Shown here piece by piece: positions 35,509-48,100 of a stretch of DNA of 64,000 nucleotides. Source of the DNA: Siderastrea radians. Its lineage: Eukaryota > Cnidaria > Anthozoa > Scleractinia > Rhizangiidae. Location: assembly GCA_964017195.1 (NCBI GenBank), contig OZ024887.1, positions 65,355,246-65,419,245 on the forward strand, written 5' to 3'. Numbering within the stretch: the stretch's first letter is position 1; each line of letters starts with the position of its first letter. Made by a program: the position numbers and the translations under genes. Below the pieces are notes generated by a model. The model was not told the DNA's origin. It saw nothing but the letters and a program-made list of their open reading frames with translations, and searched no databases.

Positions 35509-37245
35509 TCCTCTGTATGGTGATTTAATAGCTCGGCTAACCAAATAAAAGCATGGTTTTTAGTTCGCAGTTGCTATAGCAACTGAGAACTATTGGGGCT
35601 GTCCTGGCGTAAACAGTCGTGTTAGTGTGTTAACTTTTTGGCAACAAGCCCACAAAGCCATTCAAAGTAGAATCCTTCGAGGTGTAATAGACAAGTTTTG
35701 AGGGGCTCTTAACCAAGTGTTGCGCAGTCTCTATGGATGAAGAATTAATCGGAGTGTTTGGATCCTCGAAAATATCGTAGATTTTGATTTGCAAAGACAA
35801 CGCAGGAAGGAATCGGAAGGAAAAGTTTACTCAGGAGCATGTTACGACTCGCTGGTCTTCAGTTTAGGTTGGCGTTCGCCAGCGGGTTAGGAACAGCTGG
35901 ACGAGGAAAGAAATTGGTTGTTAAGTTTAGTTGCTGTGAAAAAGATTGCAAAGAAGTCTTTGTGTCTTGATGTTTCTGATCTACAAGTGCAACTTCTTTA
36001 TGCATAAGTTGTCTGGGGGAGATAATTGCTCGTAATTTATAAAGTCCACGAAAGGCGATTGTGTACGTTGGCATTTGGTACGGGTTTAAGTTATGAACTA
36101 TCAAAAAAGCCATCCACACCTTACAGAGTTCAAGCGCCAGTATTAGGAAGACAGTGAGTCGGATTCATTCACCACAGACTTTAATATGGCCGGGCGGCCA
36201 TGGCGCCCGAACCGTGAACGAGGGTCGGCGGCTGTACTACCGCTGACACACAGTGTGTGCATTGTTACATGTACTCAATGACTCTGCAGGGGGAGGGAAC
36301 AATCCCAACCCAGCCATAACTACACTATGGCGAAGGACTTTATGACAGCTTTCAGTTTGAGTTTTATGTGTTTTACTTTGAGCTGATATATAGTGTATGT
36401 TGCTCGGAATTATCGGCCAGTCAGGATTTTCCCCGTACGCGCGTATTTAATGAATTTTTAAAATATTCCATACATCATTGCCAGAAGAGTCCTGACTCTT
36501 TCCCGTTATTGAGCTCTCCAGAATCGTCCGTTATTGAAGTTTTCTTGGTTTCTGTACTTCATGTCCGCAGTTTAGTTTCATAGTTCCCACAGTTGAATGT
36601 ATTCGCCGTTATGACATTGATCTGAGGATTTACTCGTTATTCTGAACTTCCCAAATGATGTTTGTTCTTTGATGATCACCAGAAAGATTCTTGAAATCCT
36701 TGTCATTAAGTTGCAAAAATGTTTTGTGTTTTCTCTCGATTAGCCTTTTAGAACGATTATATTCGTGAGGTTATCCTGACACGAAAGCTATGTAAATTTG
36801 ATTTCATAATTCAATTAGCAGAATGTTTACATAGGTGTAATGTTGGCATGATTTCTGACACGAAAGTAAAATTTTGTCAATCACAAGTTTTCAAATAAAC
36901 TCAAACAACTTATATACCCGCAAAAACTAGCCCAACGTCTGTTTCTCTTTAATTAAGTAAGTATTCTTCTACATTCATCCTGTTATAACGAAAAAAAGAG
37001 ATTTCCCGGACTTACGATAGCACATTTCTTTTCAAATGCTGGGCTACGTTTTCGTGGTTTCCCCGTTATTCTTTAATTGTGAGCTGCCTGTTACCACATC
37101 CTGCTCCTGATAACACTGATAACACTTTTACTAAAAGAGTTTTATATTAATATGGCGTCGTGCGGACATGACCGCATGGCTCCGTAAACGTTCGTTCATT
37201 TTTGAGGTCCTGCGTGCTTCTTCATAGGCGTTGAACTATCAAAAA

Positions 37246-38274
37246 ATGGACGAAGTGCAAGGTAAATACAAAATCAAACCGTTTGGTTCAAAAAGTGGCA
37301 AACAAAGAAAGCTCAAGCATGAAGAAATAGATCCAGGTCATTACAGGCCGTCGGCACGGTGTGTTGCATTTACGACCTCGGAAGATAGAATTCTGTTCTG
37401 GGTCAAAGCCCTTCAAGACCACTACTATGAGCTACCCAGCAGCAACCAAAGTTTTCACATTAAGTGGATCGATCACGTTAACAAAGATGATACAGCGTTC
37501 GAACATATCGAGCTGAAAGTAAGCCATCAGTCAGGACAGTCGGGCGAACATCGCACCCTACTCTTCACAATTACTGTTTATTTAACAACTGGCGTCATAA
37601 TGTGCCAAGGATCCTCCTATGAGCTGTGGTACGAAAAAGAGTTTCCACGTCTAAAGGAAAGAATGGATCAAATCTTCGACATTTACCATGGCAAAGCAGC
37701 AACAAACGGAGAAGAAGATTTTCACGAGCGCGTTGCAGAAAATGAACTCACATTACGACACTTAAAGGAAGCTTCCGAATTGTCAAAATTCAACAAGAAA
37801 ATGAAACCTAGTTTTGAAGAGAATCTCTCCGAAGATGAGGCCGATGAAACCTTGAAAACAAAATCATTGCGTAACACTCCACATTCAACGCCATGTTTTC
37901 TCCGGAAGAGAAGGAATTCGGTTGACTCTGTTAGAGGTCTTTCCACCAGAAGTAAAGCCTCCTTGACAGCACTAAAATCTGTTGTTGCAGATCTTGAAAC
38001 AGACTTTACGGAAGTAAAAAACACTGTTTCTACGACAAACGATCTGTATAATGGCAAAATGGATGTCTTGGCGGATAAAATAGCTCAACTCGACAACACA
38101 TTCAAAGTGAAGATCGAATTTCTCTCAGCACGTGTTATAGATTTAGAAACAAACTACGACTCTCTTCTAGCTGAGAACGTCAAGCTCAAGAACGAATTCC
38201 AAAACATTAAACAGCTTCAAAAAGGAACTATCAAACGAGTGGACAATTTAGAGGCAATAACATCACTTTTGTAA
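37246..38274 (+). CDS. LINE ORF1 protein, copy 1 (coiled coil)
   Basis: Codes 342 residues from ATG 37246, chosen over the upstream non-ATG frame. The N-terminal half ends in the motif TTGVIMCQGSSYELWYEKEFP, a pattern (TTG-x4-QG-x5-W-x3-EFP) I have seen in ORF1-like proteins of cnidarian retroelements, with no established function. A polar linker rich in Lys/Arg follows. Residues from about 230 to 335 show heptad-like spacing of Leu/Val/Ile (LADKIAQLDNTFKVKIEFL), a probable coiled coil for trimerisation as in other ORF1 proteins. The ORF is identical to copy 2. RNA binding is inferred from its position. Confidence 0.75.
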   Translation: MDEVQGKYKIKPFGSKSGKQRKLKHEEIDPGHYRPSARCVAFTTSEDRILFWVKALQDHYYELPSSNQSFHIKWIDHVNKDDTAFEHIELKVSHQSGQSGEHRTLLFTITVYLTTGVIMCQGSSYELWYEKEFPRLKERMDQIFDIYHGKAATNGEEDFHERVAENELTLRHLKEASELSKFNKKMKPSFEENLSEDEADETLKTKSLRNTPHSTPCFLRKRRNSVDSVRGLSTRSKASLTALKSVVADLETDFTEVKNTVSTTNDLYNGKMDVLADKIAQLDNTFKVKIEFLSARVIDLETNYDSLLAENVKLKNEFQNIKQLQKGTIKRVDNLEAITSLL

Positions 38275-38330
38275 ATGCTGCACGGGACGCTACACCCGCT
38301 GCGCAACCGGAAACATCAGGAAAGAATTCA

Positions 38331-39266
38331 TTGCCTAATAATCCCTTCAATGTGCTACTAACAATTGATCAAGAAAACCATCCTGTGGATGCCGAAAATT
38401 CTGTCCACAATCCTATTCAAGAATCCCCTCTGTTAGATCATGAAGATTCTGCCCCCAAACTCAACCCGCAACTCAACAATAACCATCCTCCAGTACAACT
38501 CAACAATAACCATCCTCCAGAACACATCGAATCTTCTCAAAACAATGACATAGTCCTTCTTATCGACTCCAATGGAAAATTCATTCAACAAGATAAATTC
38601 TCGCGGGGAAAAAACATGAAAAAAATCTTTACACCGACGATTTCTTCAGCGATCGAATCTGTTACTAACCAAAACCTTGGAAGTCCTTCATCGCTTATAA
38701 TTCACACTGGAACTAATGACCTTGAGAAATCCCCCCCGGAGGTCTGTTTTGATAACTTTCAGGCCTTGATCGACCTGACCGCACAGAAATTCCCACATAC
38801 CAAGGTCATCATTTCTTCGCTTCTGGTACGCAACGACCAGTTCGACGCTACTCGTTCTCAACTTAACAGCCAATTAAGCCGCCTACGATCCTACCCAAAT
38901 GTCCACTTTGTTAACAACGAAAACATTACGAGTACAATGCTACACGACAGAAAACACTTAAAAAAACACAAAATAGGACTACTGGTCTCGAACCTCAAGG
39001 ACTGTATCTTCAACCGGATCTCGAGGCGTACCAATCCCCAATTGAACACAAAACCACGGATGCCGCCAATCAGTCACCCTCCACCGCTACTGATGACCCC
39101 AAATGTCAAGCCTTTCACTCCTGAAACAAATGGTCCATCATTCAATCACCTACCACCCAGAGTCACAAAAACATACGCGGAGGTAGTCAAGCCACCAACT
39201 GGAAATATGGACAGTGACACTCTAACACAGCTAATAAAACTCTATGAGATGATTCGTCAATCCTAA
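38331..39266 (+). CDS. LINE ORF1b, SGNH esterase-like, copy 1
   Basis: About 311 residues. SGNH-hydrolase landmarks are LLIDSNGK (Ser about residue 80), IIHTGTNDL (Gly127, Asn129) and LHDRKHLKKHKIG (Asp206, His209). Esterase domains of this kind are known in ORF1 of CR1-group LINEs. The frame is open upstream of the first methionine-like start and overlaps the end of ORF1 in the -1 frame (NNITFVNAARDA over the ORF1 stop), so the esterase may once have been fused to ORF1, or may be reached by frameshifting or reinitiation. A short internal repeat (QLNNNHPP twice) precedes the domain. Confidence 0.75.
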   Translation: MPNNPFNVLLTIDQENHPVDAENSVHNPIQESPLLDHEDSAPKLNPQLNNNHPPVQLNNNHPPEHIESSQNNDIVLLIDSNGKFIQQDKFSRGKNMKKIFTPTISSAIESVTNQNLGSPSSLIIHTGTNDLEKSPPEVCFDNFQALIDLTAQKFPHTKVIISSLLVRNDQFDATRSQLNSQLSRLRSYPNVHFVNNENITSTMLHDRKHLKKHKIGLLVSNLKDCIFNRISRRTNPQLNTKPRMPPISHPPPLLMTPNVKPFTPETNGPSFNHLPPRVTKTYAEVVKPPTGNMDSDTLTQLIKLYEMIRQS

Positions 39267-39419
39267 GTAAGCTTGATACACAAAACGTTTAACTATAATT
39301 TATAATTTATTTAATTAATTAATTAATCTCGTTTTTGTTTTCTTTCCTTGATTATTCTTGCACTTTGCCCATTTTTACGCTATAGTTCTTGCCATTTATT
39401 GCTAGTTAGATTCTCTATA

Positions 39420-41219
39420 ATGTGTTTTTCGCAGGGTCCCGCCCCTGTGAAAAATATATGCAAGCTAAGTTGCTGGAACGTCAGTGGCTTAAAAAACTCG
39501 GCTTTCGGATATAAATTGAAAGATCCTAATTTCTTAAACCAAATCAATGAGTGTCACATTATCAGCTTATCTGAAGTATGGGGATGTGACGATATAGATG
39601 TACCTGATTTCAAAATTGTAGCAATGAGTCCTCCAATGAAAAGAAACACAAAAAGACCTGGAAGATGCTCAGGGGGGATCTTAGTTGCAGTTAAAAACTT
39701 TTTAACACCATATGTCGAACTTTTGAAACAAACCCCTAATTACATTTGGTGTCGAATAGCTTCTAACCTATTTCAAACAGACAAAGACATACTATTATGT
39801 TCGGTCTACATTCCACCAAGAGACTCACCTTATTTCGACCCAGACATCTTCACCAATCTCGAAAATGATATTAATAACCTAAAGAACGATTATTCGATTG
39901 TACTAATGGGTGATTTTAATGCCCGTACTGGAACAGAAAATGATTTTATAGTCGAAGGACTTAATGATTTTATACCACACGACAATTTTCCCTTACCAAG
40001 ACAAGTACCAAACAGGAATAGTTTTGATGGCCACATAAATGAACATGGTAAAACCCTAATCGAAATATGCAAATCATTAGACTTAAGAATACTGAACGGC
40101 CGTTGCAAGGGCGACTCTCTTGGAAAAATAACATTTCACGGAAGTCAAGGAATAAGCACAGTTGACTACATCATAACAGATCATGAGACAATGAACATCT
40201 TTCAGAATTTTGTGGTTCGTCACCCCTCCCCATTTTCGGACCATTGCCAGTTAGTTTCCTGGATAAAAGTTAAGGACTCCCTCACGCTTAAGGAGAACAC
40301 AAAACCAACGGAAACTCTCTTCAACCTACCGAGACAATTTAAATGGAATCCAGATTCTAAAGAAAAATTTATTTCAGCTCTACAGTCTACTGAAGTGCAA
40401 AACATGATCTCCGTTTTTGAAAAAGAAAATTTAACTCAAATAGGTGACATTAACAAGGCTGTAGATAAATTTACAAGGATAATAGATGCTGCTGCAAAGA
40501 AATCATTACAACCTGTTCTGGACAAAAAGAAGTTCGTTAGACATAGACAATCACAAGTCTGGTTTGATAAAGATTGCAAAAGTTTACGAAAACGTTTGAG
40601 ACGTATTTCGAACAAAAAGCAGACGTATCCTCATGATGAAGAGACAAGACAAGAATATTTAACGGTAAAACGACAATATAAATCCATGCTACAACATAAA
40701 AAGCAAAGATACCAAGATACTCAAATACAAGAACTCGTCAAAACAAATGATCCCACACAATTTTGGTCCACTTTAAAAACCATGTCAAAATCGGCTTCCA
40801 ATACAGCTGATTCAAATGTCCCTGTAGATGAACTGTTAACACACTTTCAACAACTACACTCTGCTCCAAGTGAAGAAACCTTTTCCAAAACACAAGAGAC
40901 TGTTATAGAAGAACTAAAACGTAAACAACAGTCTCTATTGCATTATAATGAACTTGACAATCCTTTTACGGAGAGTGAAATAAGAAACGGCATTAAAAAA
41001 CTAAAGAACAAGAAGGCGGCTGGTACAGACCGAATACGAAATGAAATGTTAAAAAGTGGCGGTCACCTATTGATGACCTCACTGAAAAGACTCTTTAATC
41101 TTATTCTTGATGCAGGAATGTTTCCTGATTGTTGGTCCATGGGACTGATTACACCTATCTTTAAATCAGGGGAAAAGTCAAATCCAACTAATTACAGGGG
41201 CATCTCCTCTGTATGGTGA
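39420..41219 (+). pseudogene. LINE ORF2, copy 1, truncated (endonuclease + start of RT)
   Basis: Begins at ATG 39420. The apurinic-type endonuclease (EEP) is complete: LSCWNVSGL, ISLSEVWG, VLMGDFNARTG, and SPFSDHCQLVSW. The reverse transcriptase starts (KNKKAAGTDRIRNEML, GLITPIFKSGEKSNPTNYRGI) but is cut at 41205. The frame then reads a few codons of the next copy (SSVW) and stops. It cannot make a working polymerase. Confidence 0.85.
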
Positions 41220-42941
41220 TTTAATAGCTCGGCTAACCAAATAAAAGCATGGTTTTTAGTTCGCAGTTGCTATAGCAACTGAGAACTATTGGGGCTGTCC
41301 TGGCGTAAACAGTCGTGTTAGTGTGTTAACTTTTTGGCAACAAGCCCACAAAGCCATTCAAAGTAGAATCCTTCGAGGTGTAATAGACAAGTTTTGAGGG
41401 GCTCTTAACCAAGTGTTGCGCAGTCTCTATGGATGAAGAATTAATCGGAGTGTTTGGATCCTCGAAAATATCGTAGATTTTGATTTGCAAAGACAACGCA
41501 GGAAGGAATCGGAAGGAAAAGTTTACTCAGGAGCATGTTACGACTCGCTGGTCTTCAGTTTAGGTTGGCGTTCGCCAGCGGGTTAGGAACAGCTGGACGA
41601 GGAAAGAAATTGGTTGTTAAGTTTAGTTGCTGTGAAAAAGATTGCAAAGACGTCTTTGTGTCTTGATGTTTCTGATCTACAAGTGCAACTTCTTTATGCA
41701 TAAGTTGTCTGGGGGAGATAATTGCTCGTAATTTATAAAGTCCACGAAAGGCGATTGTGTACGTTTGCATTTGGTACGGGTTTAAGTTATGAACTATCAA
41801 AAAAGCCATCCACACCTTACAGAGTTCAAGCGCCAGTATTAGGAAGACAGTGAGTCGGATTCATTCACCACAGACTTTAATATGGCCGGGCGGCCATGGC
41901 GCCCGAACCGTGAACGAGGGTCGGCGGCTGTACTACCGCTGACACACAGTGTGTGCATTGTTACATGTACTCAATGACTCTGCAGGGGGAGGGAACAATC
42001 CCAACCCAGCCATAACTACACTATGGCGAAGGACTTTATGACAGCTTTCAGTTTGAGTTTTATGTGTTTTACTTTGAGCTGATATATAGTGTATGTTGCT
42101 CGGAATTATCGGCCAGTCAGGATTTTCCCCGTACGCGCGTATTTAATGAATTTTTAAAATATTCCATACATCATTGCCAGAAGAGTCCTGACTCTTTCCC
42201 GTTATTGAGCTCTCCAGAATCGTCCGTTATTGAAGTTTTCTTGGTTTCTGTACTTCATGTCCGCAGTTTAGTTTCATAGTTCCCACAGTTGAATGTATTC
42301 GCCGTTATGACATTGATCTGAGGATTTACTCGTTATTCTGAACTTCCCAAATGATGTTTGTTCTTTGATGATCACCAGAAAGATTCTTGAAATCCTTGTC
42401 ATTAAGTTGCAAAAATGTTTTGTGTTTTCTCTCGATTAGCCTTTTAGAACGATTATATTCGTGAGGTTATCCTGACACGAAAGCTATGTAAATTTGATTT
42501 CATAATTCAATTAGCAGAATGTTTACATAGGTGTAATGTTGGCATGATTTCTGACACGAAAGTAAAATTTTGTCAATCACAAGTTTTCAAATAAACTCAA
42601 ACAACTTATATACCCGCAAAAACTAGCCCAACGTCTGTTTCTCTTTAATTAAGTAAGTATTCTTCTACATTCATCCTGTTATAACGAAAAAAAGAGATTT
42701 CCCGGACTTACGATAGCACATTTCTTTTCAAATGCTGGGCTACGTTTTCGTGGTTTCCCCGTTATTCTTTAATTGTGAGCTGCCTGTTACCACATCCTGC
42801 TCCTGATAACACTGATAACACTTTTACTAAAAGAGTTTTATATTAATATGGCGTCGTGCGAACATGACCGCATGGCTCCGTAAACGTTCGTTCATTTTTG
42901 AGGTCCTGCGTGCTTCTTCATAGGCGTTGAACTATCAAAAA

Positions 42942-43970
42942 ATGGACGAAGTGCAAGGTAAATACAAAATCAAACCGTTTGGTTCAAAAAGTGGCAAACA
43001 AAGAAAGCTCAAGCATGAAGAAATAGATCCAGGTCATTACAGGCCGTCGGCACGGTGTGTTGCATTTACGACCTCGGAAGATAGAATTCTGTTCTGGGTC
43101 AAAGCCCTTCAAGACCACTACTATGAGCTACCCAGCAGCAACCAAAGTTTTCACATTAAGTGGATCGATCACGTTAACAAAGATGATACAGCGTTCGAAC
43201 ATATCGAGCTGAAAGTAAGCCATCAGTCAGGACAGTCGGGCGAACATCGCACCCTACTCTTCACAATTACTGTTTATTTAACAACTGGCGTCATAATGTG
43301 CCAAGGATCCTCCTATGAGCTGTGGTACGAAAAAGAGTTTCCACGTCTAAAGGAAAGAATGGATCAAATCTTCGACATTTACCATGGCAAAGCAGCAACA
43401 AACGGAGAAGAAGATTTTCACGAGCGCGTTGCAGAAAATGAACTCACATTACGACACTTAAAGGAAGCTTCCGAATTGTCAAAATTCAACAAGAAAATGA
43501 AACCTAGTTTTGAAGAGAATCTCTCCGAAGATGAGGCCGATGAAACCTTGAAAACAAAATCATTGCGTAACACTCCACATTCAACGCCATGTTTTCTCCG
43601 GAAGAGAAGGAATTCGGTTGACTCTGTTAGAGGTCTTTCCACCAGAAGTAAAGCCTCCTTGACAGCACTAAAATCTGTTGTTGCAGATCTTGAAACAGAC
43701 TTTACGGAAGTAAAAAACACTGTTTCTACGACAAACGATCTGTATAATGGCAAAATGGATGTCTTGGCGGATAAAATAGCTCAACTCGACAACACATTCA
43801 AAGTGAAGATCGAATTTCTCTCAGCACGTGTTATAGATTTAGAAACAAACTACGACTCTCTTCTAGCTGAGAACGTCAAGCTCAAGAACGAATTCCAAAA
43901 CATTAAACAGCTTCAAAAAGGAACTATCAAACGAGTGGACAATTTAGAGGCAATAACATCACTTTTGTAA
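42942..43970 (+). CDS. LINE ORF1 protein, copy 2
   Basis: Same 342 residues as copy 1 (37246-38274), with no amino-acid change, consistent with very recent duplication. See copy 1 for motifs. Confidence 0.75.
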   Translation: MDEVQGKYKIKPFGSKSGKQRKLKHEEIDPGHYRPSARCVAFTTSEDRILFWVKALQDHYYELPSSNQSFHIKWIDHVNKDDTAFEHIELKVSHQSGQSGEHRTLLFTITVYLTTGVIMCQGSSYELWYEKEFPRLKERMDQIFDIYHGKAATNGEEDFHERVAENELTLRHLKEASELSKFNKKMKPSFEENLSEDEADETLKTKSLRNTPHSTPCFLRKRRNSVDSVRGLSTRSKASLTALKSVVADLETDFTEVKNTVSTTNDLYNGKMDVLADKIAQLDNTFKVKIEFLSARVIDLETNYDSLLAENVKLKNEFQNIKQLQKGTIKRVDNLEAITSLL

Positions 43971-44026
43971 ATGCTGCACGGGACGCTACACCCGCTGCGC
44001 AACCGGAAACATCAGGAAAGAATTCA

Positions 44027-44962
44027 TTGCCTAATAATCCCTTCAATGTGCTACTAACAATTGATCAAGAAAACCATCCTGTGGATGCCGAAAATTCTGT
44101 CCACAATCCTATTCAAGAATCCCCTCTGTTAGATCATGAAGATTCTGCCCCCAAACTCAACCCGCAACTCAACAATAACCATCCTCCAGTACAACTCAAC
44201 AATAACCATCCTCCAGAACACATCGAATCTTCTCAAAACAATGACATAGTCCTTCTTATCGACTCCAATGGAAAATTCATTCAACAAGATAAATTCTCGC
44301 GGGGAAAAAACATGAAAAAAATCTTTACACCGACGATTTCTTCAGCGATCGAATCTGTTACTAACCAAAACCTTGGAAGTCCTTCATCGCTTATAATTCA
44401 CACTGGAACTAATGACCTTGAGAAATCCCCCCCGGAGGTCTGTTTTGATAACTTTCAGGCCTTGATCGACCTGACCGCACAGAAATTCCCACATACCAAG
44501 GTCATCATTTCTTCGCTTCTGGTACGCAACGACCAGTTCGACGCTACTCGTTCTCAACTTAACAGCCAATTAAGCCGCCTACGATCCTACCCAAATGTCC
44601 ACTTTGTTAACAACGAAAACATTACGAGTACAATGCTACACGACAGAAAACACTTAAAAAAACACAAAATAGGACTACTGGTCTCGAACCTCAAGGACTG
44701 TATCTTCAACCGGATCTCGAGGCGTACCAATCCCCAATTGAACACAAAACCACGGATGCCGCCAATCAGTCACCCTCCACCGCTACTGATGACCCCAAAT
44801 GTCAAGCCTTTCACTCCTGAAACAAATGGTCCATCATTCAATCACCTACCACCCAGAGTCACAAAAACATACGCGGAGGTAGTCAAGCCACCAACTGGAA
44901 ATATGGACAGTGACACTCTAACACAGCTAATAAAACTCTATGAGATGATTCGTCAATCCTAA
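44027..44962 (+). CDS. LINE ORF1b, SGNH esterase-like, copy 2
   Basis: Identical in translation to copy 1 (38331-39266). The same -1 frame relation to ORF1 is kept, but because the copies are almost identical this is not independent evidence that the overlap is functional. Confidence 0.75.
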   Translation: MPNNPFNVLLTIDQENHPVDAENSVHNPIQESPLLDHEDSAPKLNPQLNNNHPPVQLNNNHPPEHIESSQNNDIVLLIDSNGKFIQQDKFSRGKNMKKIFTPTISSAIESVTNQNLGSPSSLIIHTGTNDLEKSPPEVCFDNFQALIDLTAQKFPHTKVIISSLLVRNDQFDATRSQLNSQLSRLRSYPNVHFVNNENITSTMLHDRKHLKKHKIGLLVSNLKDCIFNRISRRTNPQLNTKPRMPPISHPPPLLMTPNVKPFTPETNGPSFNHLPPRVTKTYAEVVKPPTGNMDSDTLTQLIKLYEMIRQS

Positions 44963-45115
44963 GTAAGCTTGATACACAAAACGTTTAACTATAATTTATA
45001 ATTTATTTAATTAATTAATTAATCTCGTTTTTGTTTTCTTTCCTTGATTATTCTTGCACTTTGCCCATTTTTACGCTATAGTTCTTGCCATTTATTGCTA
45101 GTTAGATTCTCTATA

Positions 45116-48100
45116 ATGTGTTTTTCGCAGGGTCCCGCCCCTGTGAAAAATATATGCAAGCTAAGTTGCTGGAACGTCAGTGGCTTAAAAAACTCGGCTT
45201 TCGGATATAAATTGAAAGATCCTAATTTCTTAAACCAAATCAATGAGTGTCACATTATCAGCTTATCTGAAGTATGGGGATGTGACGATATAGATGTACC
45301 TGATTTCAAAATTGTAGCAATGAGTCCTCCAATGAAAAGAAACACAAAAAGACCTGGAAGATGCTCAGGGGGGATCTTAGTTGCAGTTAAAAACTTTTTA
45401 ACACCATATGTCGAACTTTTGAAACAAACCCCTAATTACATTTGGTGTCGAATAGCTTCTAACCTATTTCAAACAGACAAAGACATACTATTATGTTCGG
45501 TCTACATTCCACCAAGAGACTCACCTTATTTCGACCCAGACATCTTCACCAATCTCGAAAATGATATTAATAACCTAAAGAACGATTATTCGATTGTACT
45601 AATGGGTGATTTTAATGCCCGTACTGGAACAGAAAATGATTTTATAGTCGAAGGACTTAATGATTTTATACCACACGACAATTTTCCCTTACCAAGACAA
45701 GTACCAAACAGGAATAGTTTTGATGGCCACATAAATGAACATGGTAAAACCCTAATCGAAATATGCAAATCATTAGACTTAAGAATACTGAACGGCCGTT
45801 GCAAGGGCGACTCTCTTGGAAAAATAACATTTCACGGAAGTCAAGGAATAAGCACAGTTGACTACATCATAACAGATCATGAGACAATGAACATCTTTCA
45901 GAATTTTGTGGTTCGTCACCCCTCCCCATTTTCGGACCATTGCCAGTTAGTTTCCTGGATAAAAGTTAAGGACTCCCTCACGCTTAAGGAGAACACAAAA
46001 CCAACGGAAACTCTCTTCAACCTACCGAGACAATTTAAATGGAATCCAGATTCTAAAGAAAAATTTATTTCAGCTCTACAGTCTACTGAAGTGCAAAACA
46101 TGATCTCCGTTTTTGAAAAAGAAAATTTAACTCAAATAGGTGACATTAACAAGGCTGTAGATAAATTTACAAGGATAATAGATGCTGCTGCAAAGAAATC
46201 ATTACAACCTGTTCTGGACAAAAAGAAGTTCGTTAGACATAGACAATCACAAGTCTGGTTTGATAAAGATTGCAAAAGTTTACGAAAACGTTTGAGACGT
46301 ATTTCGAACAAAAAGCAGACGTATCCTCATGATGAAGAGACAAGACAAGAATATTTAACGGTAAAACGACAATATAAATCCATGCTACAACATAAAAAGC
46401 AAAGATACCAAGATACTCAAATACAAGAACTCGTCAAAACAAATGATCCCACACAATTTTGGTCCACTTTAAAAACCATGTCAAAATCGGCTTCCAATAC
46501 AGCTGATTCAAATGTCCCTGTAGATGAACTGTTAACACACTTTCAACAACTACACTCTGCTCCAAGTGAAGAAACCTTTTCCAAAACACAAGAGACTGTT
46601 ATAGAAGAACTAAAACGTAAACAACAGTCTCTATTGCATTATAATGAACTTGACAATCCTTTTACGGAGAGTGAAATAAGAAACGGCATTAAAAAACTAA
46701 AGAACAAGAAGGCGGCTGGTACAGACCGAATACGAAATGAAATGTTAAAAAGTGGCGGTCACCTATTGATGACCTCACTGAAAAGACTCTTTAATCTTAT
46801 TCTTGATGCAGGAATGTTTCCTGATTGTTGGTCCATGGGACTGATTACACCTATCTTTAAATCAGGGGAAAAGTCAAATCCAACTAATTACAGGGGCATC
46901 TGCGTGACTAGTTGCCTTGGATAACTTTTTACAGCCCTTTTAAATAATAGACTACAAAATCTCACCAAAAACAAAAATCTATTACATCCCTCACAAATTG
47001 GTTTCATAGAGGGATTTCGGACATCGGATCACATTTTCTCTTTACGAACTCTTATTGACAAATATGTAACTAATGCAAATAAGGGAAAATTAGTTTGCTG
47101 TTTTGTTGATTTTCAAAAAGCTTTTGACTCTATATGGCATGATGGTTTACTTTCAAAGCTGATTACCTATAAACTAGGTGGACACTTTTATCAACTGATT
47201 TCAGACATGTACTCTAGATCCAAATGCGCCATAAAGTGCGGAAATCGTAGGACCCAATTCTTTAATTACAACAGGGGTGTAAGACAAGGATGTATTCTGT
47301 CTCCTCTACTATTCAATCTATATTTAAACGACTTTCCTTTTACTCTAGATAACTCTCGTGATACAGACGCAATTACCCTACCAAATGGAGATCCACTTAA
47401 TTGTTTATTTTATGCGGATGATCTAGTCCTTATATCTCAAAGTGCTTCAGGTCTTCAAAAGCAAATCGACACACTCCAAAATTACGTACAAAAATGGCTG
47501 TTGAAAATAAATCTTCGGAAAACAAAAGTTTTAATTTTTCAAAAGCAGAACCGTAAAAGCACCCGGGAAAAATATTCTTTCTTTTTAAATGGAAACCAAA
47601 TTATTAATACCTCAGATTACACCTACCTGGGAACAATATTTAGCTCGAATGGGAGTTTCACCTCCTCAAAAAAGAGTTTAGTCGAAAAATCTAGACGTTC
47701 AGTATTTGCATTCAAAAGGTATATTGAATTCAACAAACTCTCTATATCCAAATGTAATTTCTTATTTAATGCTGTCTTTCTACCCGTTCTTTTATATGGT
47801 TCAGAAATATGGGGGGCATATGATAGCCTCAATCTTAACAAATGGGAGAAAGATCCTATCGAACGCTTTCACTCGCAATTTTACAAATCTTATCTTTGCC
47901 TTAATAGAAGAGCATCGAATGTCGCAGCAAGAAATGAAACCGGAAGACTCCCTCTCAAACTAACTATTTTCTCTAATACACTCAAGTTTTGGATTCACTT
48001 ACTAAACCTTCCGAATTCAAGCGTTACCAGACAATGCCTTCAAATTTCAACTCAACTGGCAGACTCTGGAAAAAAATGCTTTATGCTCTCCATCTATGAT

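Larger units (their letters stand above)
35509..41205 (+). mobile_element. Non-LTR retrotransposon, tandem copy 1 (ends inside reverse transcriptase)
   Basis: This 5696-bp unit is repeated immediately at 41206-46901 with only three differences noticed (35955 A/C, 36070 G/T, 37165 G/A against copy 2). It contains about 1.7 kb of non-coding 5' sequence, ORF1, an esterase ORF and the first half of ORF2, and then breaks off in the reverse transcriptase at YRGI. The junction shares one base with the start of copy 2. LINEs are usually shortened at the 5' end, so a 3' cut joined to another 5' part points to a tandem DNA duplication rather than two insertions. The true 5' end of the element is not known. 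Confidence 0.85.

Noticed and set aside
35859..36119. Minus-strand 86-codon frame repeated at 41555-41815
   Set aside because: Present twice only because the LINE segment is duplicated. It lies antisense in the 5' non-coding part, with an amino-acid change between copies and no known domain.
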